Part shown: positions 1 to 5,713 of the stretch, piece after piece
Position numbering within the stretch: the stretch's first letter is position 1
How the letters are laid out: each line of letters starts with the position of its first letter
From: Treponema sp. UBA7590
GTDB taxonomy: Bacteria; Spirochaetota; Spirochaetia; Treponematales; Treponemataceae
Assembly: GCA_002478955.1 (NCBI GenBank)
Contig: DLKK01000118.1
Location: forward strand, 1-16,131
DNA: 16,131 nt
Direction: 5' to 3'
Program-made: the position numbers and the translations under genes
The notes under the pieces: generated by a model
What the model saw: the letters and a program-made list of their open reading frames with translations, nothing else
What the model was told of the DNA's origin: nothing
Database searches by the model: none

Positions 1-231
1 CGCATAAGTGCTGATTCCAAGGGCGGCAATCAAAGAGAAATAGCTTACAATCGACTGCGCAAAATTGACCTTGCCAATATATACAGGCCCAAGCACACGG
101 CTTGCATACGGAAAAGTTATCAGCGGAAACACAAGCGACATGACAGTCTTTGTCATGTTAAGAGCAGCGTTCTTTTTTAGGGACTTGGGAGAAAGTGTAT
201 TTTTTGGAGACTCTTCTACTTTGCTGCTCAT
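1..231 (-). CDS. Oligosaccharide flippase, Wzx/MATE-like (N-terminal 77 residues, runs off the window)
   Basis: This is the N-terminus of a polytopic membrane protein of the polysaccharide flippase family. Such proteins move undecaprenyl-linked sugar units across the inner membrane during surface glycan synthesis. I translated the minus strand from the ATG at 229-231. After a polar stretch of about 20 residues it reads LKKNAALNMTKTVMSLVFPL, ITFPYASRVLGPVYIGKVNF and AQSIVSYFSLIAALGISTYA. The pattern FPYASRVLGP, IGKVNFAQSI and ALGISTYA is the hallmark of the first two membrane helices of Wzx proteins. Its ATG lies 5 nt after the TGA of the small gene upstream, so the two are probably co-transcribed and translationally coupled. 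The remaining sequence, including most helices, is outside the window, so substrate specificity cannot be judged. Confidence 0.85.
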   Translation of the reverse strand, partial: MSSKVEESPKNTLSPKSLKKNAALNMTKTVMSLVFPLITFPYASRVLGPVYIGKVNFAQSIVSYFSLIAALGISTYA

Positions 232-236
232 AAAAA

Positions 237-617
237 TCAGATTACAGCCTCTTCCATCTCTTCTTCCCTCACCATTTCCCTGCACGAGTCATAAACCACC
301 TGACCGCAGCCATCCGCACAAAAAGATTCAATTAAACTTTTCCGTACTTCATTCTCGCCCAGCCAGACAGACTTATCTTCATCCGCAACAGGCAATAAAG
401 TGCATATATATAGAAGAATTTGTTCAGTTTTATCCGCTCTGAGCCGTTCAAGCACAAAAGAAAGCATCGCCTCATCAACGCCATTCGGGAAAATCGTTAT
501 TTCTTTTTCCGCCCAAAATCTGCCGGCTTCACTTGTGAGAAAATCGTGCATTTCGTTTATTTTTTTCTGCGTGAATCCGTCTGGCGCGGAACCGCAGAGA
601 ATGGCTGAACGAGTCAA
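237..617 (-). CDS. Small hypothetical protein with a degenerate caspase-like (peptidase C14 p20) pattern
   Basis: I do not recognise this about 126-residue protein with certainty. A strand-like SAILCGSA is followed by a helix, then EITIFPNG, a helix, QILLYICT, a VWLGENEV strand-helix, and finally QVVYDSCREM. This order of strands, and a Cys in a D-S-C context after the last strand, resembles the p20 half of caspase-fold proteases. The usual catalytic His motif (GHG-like) after the third strand is absent; the segment reads YICTLLPV. I therefore infer at most a caspase-like fold, probably without normal catalysis. I chose the TTG at 615-617 because GAGAGGTG (626-633) sits 8 nt upstream. The ATG at 642-644 has no ribosome binding site and lies inside the operator palindrome. 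The gene is the first of a unit with the flippase, so a role linked to surface polysaccharide is possible but unproven. Confidence 0.6.
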   Translation of the reverse strand: MTRSAILCGSAPDGFTQKKINEMHDFLTSEAGRFWAEKEITIFPNGVDEAMLSFVLERLRADKTEQILLYICTLLPVADEDKSVWLGENEVRKSLIESFCADGCGQVVYDSCREMVREEEMEEAVI

Positions 618-637
618 AATACAAACACCTCTCAATT

Positions 638-660
638 TATACAATCTTTTAGATTGTATA
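638..660. promoter_or_regulatory. Perfect palindromic operator candidate (10-bp arms, TTT spacer)
   Basis: TATACAATCT (638-647) and AGATTGTATA (651-660) are exact inverted copies separated by TTT. The palindrome lies immediately downstream of the leftward -10 box, over the predicted start of transcription. A related half-site, AGATTGCAA, recurs at 681-689 on the -35 side. The position between two divergent genes, one of them an XRE regulator, fits an operator that blocks the leftward promoter. Which protein binds is an inference. Confidence 0.6.
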
Positions 661-689
661 AGTATATAACTTTATCTTATAGATTGCAA
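661..689 (-). promoter_or_regulatory. Sigma-70-type promoter for the leftward caspase-like/flippase unit
   Basis: On the minus strand TTGCAA (684-689) and TATACT (661-666) are separated by exactly 17 nt. Transcription would start near position 654, inside the palindrome at 638-660, and leave a leader of about 37 nt carrying GAGAGGTG before the TTG start codon. Confidence 0.6.
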
Positions 690-721
690 GTTTTTAAAAT
701 CAACATCTTAAAGTATGTATA

Positions 722-1093
722 ATGAACACAGAAAATGAAAATTTGACAAAAGAAAGCAAAGATTTTTCAGACAGACTTCGCTATTTGCGGAACAAGAAAA
801 AACTTTCCGCACGGGAAATGAGCATTGCGCTCGGACAAAATGTAAATTACATAAATCTTATTGAAAATGGAAAGAGATTTCCGTCGCTTCAAGGATTTTT
901 TGCAATATGCGAATACCTGGAAATTTCACCATCTGATTTTTTTGATTCTGAAACTTTTTCATTAAATCATATTGAAAATTCTAAAAATATTGAAATTGAA
1001 AGAAAGGAACTAATTTCATTTCTTGAAACATTATCTGCAGAACAAATTTCTTCCATTATTAATGCAATAAATACATTCAAAAACAAATGCTAA
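722..1093 (+). CDS. XRE-family (Cro/CI-type) helix-turn-helix transcriptional regulator
   Basis: This is a 123-residue regulator. Residues about 16-70 form an XRE helix-turn-helix: FSDRLRYLRNKKKLSAREM, then ALGQNVNYINLIENGKRFP, then ICEYLEISPSDFFD. From family knowledge, the NYINLIENGK helix is the recognition element. The C-terminal about 50 residues are polar and may dimerise. The form of the domain, especially GQN-YIN-IENGK-P and FF-ICEYL-I-P-FFD, resembles small regulators common in Clostridia, and the gene is more AT-rich than its neighbours, so acquisition by transfer is plausible. It is divergent from the caspase-like/flippase unit and is the natural candidate to bind the palindrome at 638-660. 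The ATG at 722-724 has no clear Shine-Dalgarno sequence. A TATAAT string overlaps this ATG (718-723), so the true promoter and start remain uncertain. Confidence 0.85.
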   Translation: MNTENENLTKESKDFSDRLRYLRNKKKLSAREMSIALGQNVNYINLIENGKRFPSLQGFFAICEYLEISPSDFFDSETFSLNHIENSKNIEIERKELISFLETLSAEQISSIINAINTFKNKC

Positions 1094-1221
1094 TATTCCA
1101 TGTAATCGTATCTGATTTACCATGCTAGTTATGCCTAAATTACCTAGCTACTTGTGCCTAACTTTCCTAGCTAGTTGCATCTGAGTTACCTAGATACTTA
1201 TGTCTAATTTTCCTAGCTTTT
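1090..1221 (+). repeat. Degenerate 23-bp tandem repeat array, about 5.8 units
   Basis: Units run 1090-1111 (22 nt), 1112-1134, 1135-1157, 1158-1180, 1181-1203 and 1204-1221 (partial). The consensus is CTRANTTWCC followed by TAGCTASTTRTGY. Conserved positions are the leading CT, the A at position 4, the CC at 9-10 and the central TAGCTA core. Position 5 is variable. The first unit begins on the last codon of the XRE gene, whose TAA stop lies inside CTAA. Every unit starts with CTAA or CTGA. The core TAGCTA is self-complementary, so neighbouring units could pair in RNA or DNA. There is no gene in 1094-1278 apart from the start of the next promoter. Confidence 0.8.
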
Positions 1222-1230
1222 CCCCCCCCC
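1222..1230. repeat. Homopolymer run of nine C
   Basis: Nine consecutive C follow directly on the last partial 23-bp unit, 85 nt before the rqcH ATG. Such a run is exceptional in AT-rich intergenic DNA and could vary in length by slipped-strand mispairing. A sequencing or assembly length error cannot be excluded. Confidence 0.8.
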
Positions 1231-1278
1231 GAATGTCGAGTTTCCTCAAAGGTCTTTTGCAGGATTGCTTGATTTTTT

Positions 1279-1308
1279 TTGCACACTGAAAAAGAATTCT
1301 GCTATAAT
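1279..1308 (+). promoter_or_regulatory. Promoter of rqcH, leaderless configuration
   Basis: TTGCAC (1279-1284), an 18-nt spacer and a perfect TATAAT (1303-1308) form a sigma-70-type promoter. The ATG is at 1315, only 6 nt after the -10 box, so transcription should begin at or next to the start codon. No Shine-Dalgarno sequence is present. Confidence 0.65.
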
Positions 1309-1314
1309 TTTGCT

Positions 1315-2760
1315 ATGTCACTAAATTGCAATGAAATCGACAAAATTCTTGAAGAACTGAACATAAATGGATATTTCATTCAGGATATTATTCAGCCTGG
1401 CTACGACACAATCGCTTTTTATCTTTATGGAAATGGCGAAGCAAAAACTATCCTTGTATGCACGGCACAAAATTCATGCAGAATAAACGAAACAAGGCGG
1501 AAAATCATAAAAAATGACAAGCCGTTGCGCTTTATGGAATTCTTAAAGTCGCGCATAAAAGGCTCAAAAATTGTCAGCATAAAGCAAATCGGACAGCAGA
1601 GAATCATCCAGATGGACTTAGCGCACGGCGATGAATCTTTCATCATTTACATACGGTTGTGGTCCAACGCAGCAAATGTCATTGTCTGTGACGCGCAGAA
1701 TAATATCCTGGACACAATGTTCCGCCGGCCGGCAAAAGGCGAAATCACTGGTGGAACTTTTGTAATTCCAGAAGAAAAATCCGAAAAAAAAGAATGGCCA
1801 GTTCGTGATTTTTCAGAAATTGCCGACGAATACAAAAAGACTCATCCGAATCAACCGGAACTTTCATTCAACCAGAAAGTTGATATCTGGTATGGCGAGC
1901 ATGCGCAGAACCTTTCGCGGGAAGCGCTTCTTGTGCAGGCTGAAAAATGGTTCAATGCAACCCACAGCCGGATGACCGCCGCCCTTGAGAAACTTGAAAA
2001 AAAACAGTTCGAATTTGAAAACGCAACTCAGCTGAAACATTATGGCGACCTGGTTCTTTCATTCAGTTATCTTTTAAACAAGAATTCCAATTTTCTTGAA
2101 TGTGAAGATTATGAATCTGGAAAAACCGTACGCATCCTTGTTGACCCAAAGAAAAATGCGCAGGAAAACGCCGCAGAATATTATGAGAAATACAAAAAAG
2201 CCTTGTCCGGATCTGAAAGTTTAAAGCATGACATTGAAATCGCGCAAAAAAAGATAGAAAAAGTTGAAAAAATGTATCAGGAAATGAAAAATGAAAAAAA
2301 TCCTGTGCGGATTGAACAACTTTTGCGCAAGGACACAACGCCAAAGCAGCAGAAAAAAAAGGAACATCCTGGTCTGGATTACACTGTGAACGGATGGTAC
2401 ATTCTGGTCGGGCGCGACGCAAACGAAAACGATGAGTTATTGCGTCATCATGTGCGCGGTGCGGATATGTGGTTTCACGTAAGGGATTTTCCAGGTGGAT
2501 ATGTTTTTGTGAAAAACCGTCCGGGAAAAACTATTCCTCTTGACATTCTTCTGGATGCGGCAAATCTGGCGGTTTATTATTCAAAGGCGCGGAATGCCGG
2601 AAAAACAGACTTGTATTACACCCATGTAAAATATCTGCGCCGGGCAAAAAACGGTCCAAAAGGGCTTGTAATTCCGACTCAGGAAAAAAATCTTTGCATA
2701 ACTCCAGACAAGGAAAGATTAAGAAGGCTAGATTCTATACGACAGGAAAATGAACTATGA
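1315..2760 (+). CDS. rqcH: NFACT family protein (RqcH/Rqc2/FbpA-like), ribosome-associated quality control
   Basis: This 481-residue protein belongs to the NFACT family. Bacterial RqcH binds the stalled 50S subunit carrying peptidyl-tRNA and directs addition of C-terminal alanine tails. Residues about 1-150 match NFACT-N, residues about 200-345 are helical or coiled-coil (for example LEKLEKKQFEFENATQLKHY), and residues about 355-465 are NFACT-R, with GRDANENDELLRHH, ADMWFHVRDFPGGYVFVK and YTHVKYLRRAKNGPKG. It is shorter than typical RqcH proteins (about 570 residues). The motif that reads D-R-I in well-studied members is Q95-R96-I97 here (QIGQQRIIQ), so the Asp is missing. I chose the ATG at 1315; an upstream in-frame TTG at 1279 falls inside the -35 box. 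The stop overlaps the next gene by ATGA, indicating a two-gene operon. Confidence 0.85.
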   Translation: MSLNCNEIDKILEELNINGYFIQDIIQPGYDTIAFYLYGNGEAKTILVCTAQNSCRINETRRKIIKNDKPLRFMEFLKSRIKGSKIVSIKQIGQQRIIQMDLAHGDESFIIYIRLWSNAANVIVCDAQNNILDTMFRRPAKGEITGGTFVIPEEKSEKKEWPVRDFSEIADEYKKTHPNQPELSFNQKVDIWYGEHAQNLSREALLVQAEKWFNATHSRMTAALEKLEKKQFEFENATQLKHYGDLVLSFSYLLNKNSNFLECEDYESGKTVRILVDPKKNAQENAAEYYEKYKKALSGSESLKHDIEIAQKKIEKVEKMYQEMKNEKNPVRIEQLLRKDTTPKQQKKKEHPGLDYTVNGWYILVGRDANENDELLRHHVRGADMWFHVRDFPGGYVFVKNRPGKTIPLDILLDAANLAVYYSKARNAGKTDLYYTHVKYLRRAKNGPKGLVIPTQEKNLCITPDKERLRRLDSIRQENEL

Positions 2761-3635
2761 AAAAAAACAAAAAATCCCAGAAACCGTTCGCATCTTTTTC
2801 AGCGTTCAAGACTTTTAAGCGGATGTTTGTTATCCCGGAAAATAAAAAAGAATTGATGCCTCTCGCGAAAACTGTAATGTCGAACTTTTTTATCATCCAG
2901 CAGAAGCAAAAATTCAAGATTTCACATATTCCGGTTGTTCATGTTGACCATAAACTTGACGGCCAGATTCCATTCGTTCCTTCAAAAGTAAAAATATACC
3001 TTGATTTTGTCTGGTTTATCGCAAGAACGATGGATGTCCTTTTCTGCAAACTCAGCGAGGAAATGGCTGTTCATGCGCTTGCTGAATTCGAAAAATTCAT
3101 CACAAAGCTTTACAGGGAAGCCGGAACTATTTATTCAAAAGCTTTAACAACAACAGACCGACCAAAATACTTTGCCTCGCCACGTTTTATGATTATCCAC
3201 GCTTTTGATCCGCATCTTCTGTGCGTGCCTAGCCTTCATGTTGCGATTGTTGCAGGCACCTGGGCTTTTGTGCGGAAAATCCTAAAATCCACAGAAATGA
3301 ATGAATACGAAATCCAGGAAATCCTGGATGAAATTTATTTTGGCGCAATAAAAATTTCAGAAAGCGTTCTTTACGTAAAACAACACAGCATAAACTGTGT
3401 AACTGCGGCACTTTATTTTCTTACAACGATAAATGAAAAGAACTTTTTTTCTGAAAAAGATGCTGAAAATTTCACAGAAAAACTTTTTCAGGATTCAACG
3501 GATATTTTTCCTTCTGATGTACAGGAAATCCATGAATACATGAAGAAAATGTACAAAGGTCTGATGAAGGACTATAAAAAAGCTGAAAACTGGCAAGCAC
3601 CAATTTTCAGCTGGTTAAGTAATTACAAGAAATAA
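2757..3635 (+). CDS. Hypothetical protein with degenerate PAP2 phosphatase motifs
   Basis: I know no named family for this 292-residue protein. The three-part signature of PAP2/vanadium-haloperoxidase phosphatases can be read in order: K128-ALTTTD-R135-P136 (K-x6-R-P, exact), P158-S-L-H161 (P-S-x-H, within CVPSLHVAI), and S203-V-LYVKQ-H210-SIN-C214. The last corresponds to S-R-x5-H-x3-D with Val for Arg and Cys for Asp. Both His are kept, so catalysis may be altered rather than lost. The CVPSLHVA form resembles the AUR1/inositol-phosphotransferase branch. One hydrophobic segment (about 78-97) could be membrane-associated, but there is no array of transmembrane helices as in usual membrane PAP2 enzymes. 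It starts on the ATGA overlap with the RqcH-like gene and ends directly against the stop codon of the convergent helicase gene. The function is unknown, and the PAP2 assignment is an inference from motifs. Confidence 0.75.
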   Translation: MKKNKKSQKPFASFSAFKTFKRMFVIPENKKELMPLAKTVMSNFFIIQQKQKFKISHIPVVHVDHKLDGQIPFVPSKVKIYLDFVWFIARTMDVLFCKLSEEMAVHALAEFEKFITKLYREAGTIYSKALTTTDRPKYFASPRFMIIHAFDPHLLCVPSLHVAIVAGTWAFVRKILKSTEMNEYEIQEILDEIYFGAIKISESVLYVKQHSINCVTAALYFLTTINEKNFFSEKDAENFTEKLFQDSTDIFPSDVQEIHEYMKKMYKGLMKDYKKAENWQAPIFSWLSNYKK

Positions 3636-5591
3636 CTAGAAGCGTTCTGCCTTTCCGTTTTTCTTCTGTTTGTAAAGTCCTGCAGAACCTGCGCGAACAG
3701 AACGTTCTGTCTGGTTATGGACATTAGGTCTTGAACGACGTCGGTTTTCACCGCGTTCCTCGCGCCTTCCGCCATCCTCAAATTTTCTGTCGCGCTCACG
3801 GCCTCTTCCGCCATGATGCCTTGAGCCGCCAAATCCTCCCCGGCCACGTCCGCGTCCGCCACGACCACCGCCAAAATCAGAATCGCTTTCCTTTACATCA
3901 ACGTGCATGTGTGGAACATTCTGATTTTCTTTTGCCAGCTCCAACGCGCGTTTTGCAGCTTCTTTTGGCAATGAGACAAGCGTGAAGTTTGAAGAAATAT
4001 CAATCCTGTCAACAAGTCTGCCAGGAATATCAAGCATTTTGCTAAAGTAATCCGCAACAGAACGTGGATTATATCCATCCCTGCGTCCAATCTGAATGTA
4101 AAGACGAGTCTGATTTGCGATACTTCCCTGCTGGGTGATTTTTCCGTAGCGGGACTTGTTCAGTTTTTCTCCGTAAAGAACTGAAAGAACTGAAGCCAGA
4201 ACAGAATTTGCGTCGTTATTTGCCGTAAGTTCCGCCGCCATATTCTCAAACTCTTCAGAAGCTTTCACAAGATTAGGTTCTTCGCCAACAAGACCAAGTT
4301 TTTCCTTTAATTCTCCAAAAATACGGCCACGTTTTTTCTCAAGAACTTCTTCTACAGAAGGAATTTTCTCTTCCTTCATTTCACCTTTGCTGGCTTTTCT
4401 TACAGCACGCTGAAGGAATCCAAGTTTTCGGGTTTCCTGAGGTGCAACAAAAGTAACAGCAACACCTTCTTTTCCGGCTCTTCCTGTTCGGCCTATTCTG
4501 TGGACATAAGTTGCTCCATCAAAAGGAAGCGAATAGTTCACAACGTAATTAAGATTTTTAATATCAATTCCGCGGGCAGCAACATCGGTAGCAACAAGAA
4601 TTCTTGTCTTTTTTGTCTTGAAACGTGCGATAATTTTTTCACGCTGCGCCTGGGCAATGTCACCGTGCAAAGCAGCAACCTCATAGCCTTTCTCATCAAG
4701 CGCGCGGGTTACATTGTCTGCGTCATGTTTTGTCTGTGTAAACACGATTCCGTAAAAATCATCCGCAAAATCAATAAGACGCACAAGCGCCTCAACCTTG
4801 TCACCTTCGCGGACAAGCCAATATTTCTGGTCAATCAGCAAAGGTTCATCAACAACGCCTTCTTCTTCAACAATCTCGTAATCGCCCATGAATTCACCGG
4901 CAATCTTTAAGATTGGAGCTGGCATTGTCGCGCTGAACAGAAGAATTCTTGCATCAGGATTTGCCTGTCTGAAAATCTCCTCAATATCATCAATGAAGCC
5001 CATATCGAGCATTTCATCGCCTTCATCAAGGATAAAATAATCAATTTTACTGATGTCAAGGGTTTTTCGTTCCAGATGATCCTGTATTCGTCCAGGCGTT
5101 CCAACTACAATCTCAACGCCTTTCTTCAAATCCCTAATCTGGGTTGAATAAGAAGCGCCGCCGTAAAGAACGCATGAGCGCGGAGATTTTCCTTCTGTAA
5201 AAGACTGAAGCTCTGTGCAAGTCTGGATTGCAAGCTCGCGGGTCGGCTCAAGAACAAGAGCCTTTACAGTTCCTGTTGAGCCACGCAATTTCTGAATGAT
5301 TGGAAGCCCGAAAGCCGCCGTTTTTCCAGTACCGGTTCTGGCACGCGCAATAATATTTGCATCGCCGTTCAAAAGCCGCGGAATTGCCAAAACCTGAATT
5401 GGCGAAGGAACTTTAAATCCTTTTTTTTCTACAGCCACAAGAGTCGGTTCATCAAGTCCTAAATCTTCAAAAGAAATATCTGCATCTGATTCTGCATTCA
5501 ATTCATTCTGATTTTCAATCTCGTCTGGATTTTCAGCCTGTGATTCGATTGGTACAATTTCATCGTCTAAAATTTCGTTTTCGTTACTCAT
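3636..5591 (-). CDS. DEAD-box ATP-dependent RNA helicase with DbpA-type RNA-binding domain and RGG tail
   Basis: This 651-residue helicase resembles DeaD/CsdA and is expected to unwind structured RNA in ribosome assembly and mRNA turnover, especially in the cold. An acidic N-terminal extension (1-38) precedes the Q motif (FEDLGLDEP to SPIQ). Next come motif I ARTGTGKT (84-91), PTREL (116-120), TPGR (165-168), motif II D189-E-G-D192, SAT (220-222), ATDVAARGIDI (334-344) and HRIGRTGR (364-371). Residues about 494-565 match the DbpA RNA-binding domain, starting TRLYIQIGRRDGYNPRSV. A Gly/Arg tail rich in GGRGRGRGG (574-600) and a basic terminus follow. Motif II reads DEGD instead of DEAD, an Ala-to-Gly change that keeps the catalytic Asp-Glu. 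GGGAAAAAA precedes the ATG. The gene is divergent from carD, with a separate promoter. Confidence 0.93.
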   Translation of the reverse strand: MSNENEILDDEIVPIESQAENPDEIENQNELNAESDADISFEDLGLDEPTLVAVEKKGFKVPSPIQVLAIPRLLNGDANIIARARTGTGKTAAFGLPIIQKLRGSTGTVKALVLEPTRELAIQTCTELQSFTEGKSPRSCVLYGGASYSTQIRDLKKGVEIVVGTPGRIQDHLERKTLDISKIDYFILDEGDEMLDMGFIDDIEEIFRQANPDARILLFSATMPAPILKIAGEFMGDYEIVEEEGVVDEPLLIDQKYWLVREGDKVEALVRLIDFADDFYGIVFTQTKHDADNVTRALDEKGYEVAALHGDIAQAQREKIIARFKTKKTRILVATDVAARGIDIKNLNYVVNYSLPFDGATYVHRIGRTGRAGKEGVAVTFVAPQETRKLGFLQRAVRKASKGEMKEEKIPSVEEVLEKKRGRIFGELKEKLGLVGEEPNLVKASEEFENMAAELTANNDANSVLASVLSVLYGEKLNKSRYGKITQQGSIANQTRLYIQIGRRDGYNPRSVADYFSKMLDIPGRLVDRIDISSNFTLVSLPKEAAKRALELAKENQNVPHMHVDVKESDSDFGGGRGGRGRGRGGFGGSRHHGGRGRERDRKFEDGGRREERGENRRRSRPNVHNQTERSVRAGSAGLYKQKKNGKAERF

Positions 5592-5632
5592 TTTTTCCCA
5601 ATAAATATAAAATTAAAAAAGGTAGGTTACTT

Positions 5633-5661
5633 ATAATAGAATATTCCGCGTTTTTATACAA
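5633..5661 (-). promoter_or_regulatory. Promoter of the DEAD-box helicase gene
   Basis: On the minus strand TTGTAT (5656-5661) and TATTAT (5633-5638) are 17 nt apart. Transcription would start near 5626, leaving a leader of about 35 nt before the ATG at 5591. The carD promoter starts only 16 nt further right, so the two RNA polymerase sites lie back to back. Confidence 0.5.
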
Positions 5662-5676
5662 TCAAAATGAAGAAAA

Positions 5677-5705
5677 TTGAAAATTTATGAAAAATGTGAT
5701 ATAAT
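5677..5705 (+). promoter_or_regulatory. Promoter of carD-ispDF, extended -10 and leaderless configuration
   Basis: TTGAAA (5677-5682), a 17-nt spacer and a perfect TATAAT (5700-5705) are present, with TG at 5697-5698 giving an extended -10. The ATG at 5714 follows after only 8 nt and there is no Shine-Dalgarno sequence, so the message probably starts at or within 1-2 nt of the start codon. Confidence 0.65.
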
Positions 5706-5713
5706 TCAAAAAT

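Noticed and set aside
718..723. TATAAT overlapping the XRE start codon as its promoter
   Set aside because: Transcription from it would begin downstream of the ATG, and no later start codon is convincing, so it is not listed as a promoter.
1090..1221. CRISPR array
   Set aside because: The repeats are 23 bp, directly abutting and degenerate, with no unique spacers and no cas genes nearby.
1231..1280. Terminator with a run of eight T before rqcH
   Set aside because: The T run at 1273-1280 lacks a stable GC-rich stem just upstream; only 4-bp stems can be drawn.
4500..4910. Rightward open frame inside the helicase gene
   Set aside because: It is opposite the conserved helicase motifs, has no family features and no start signals.
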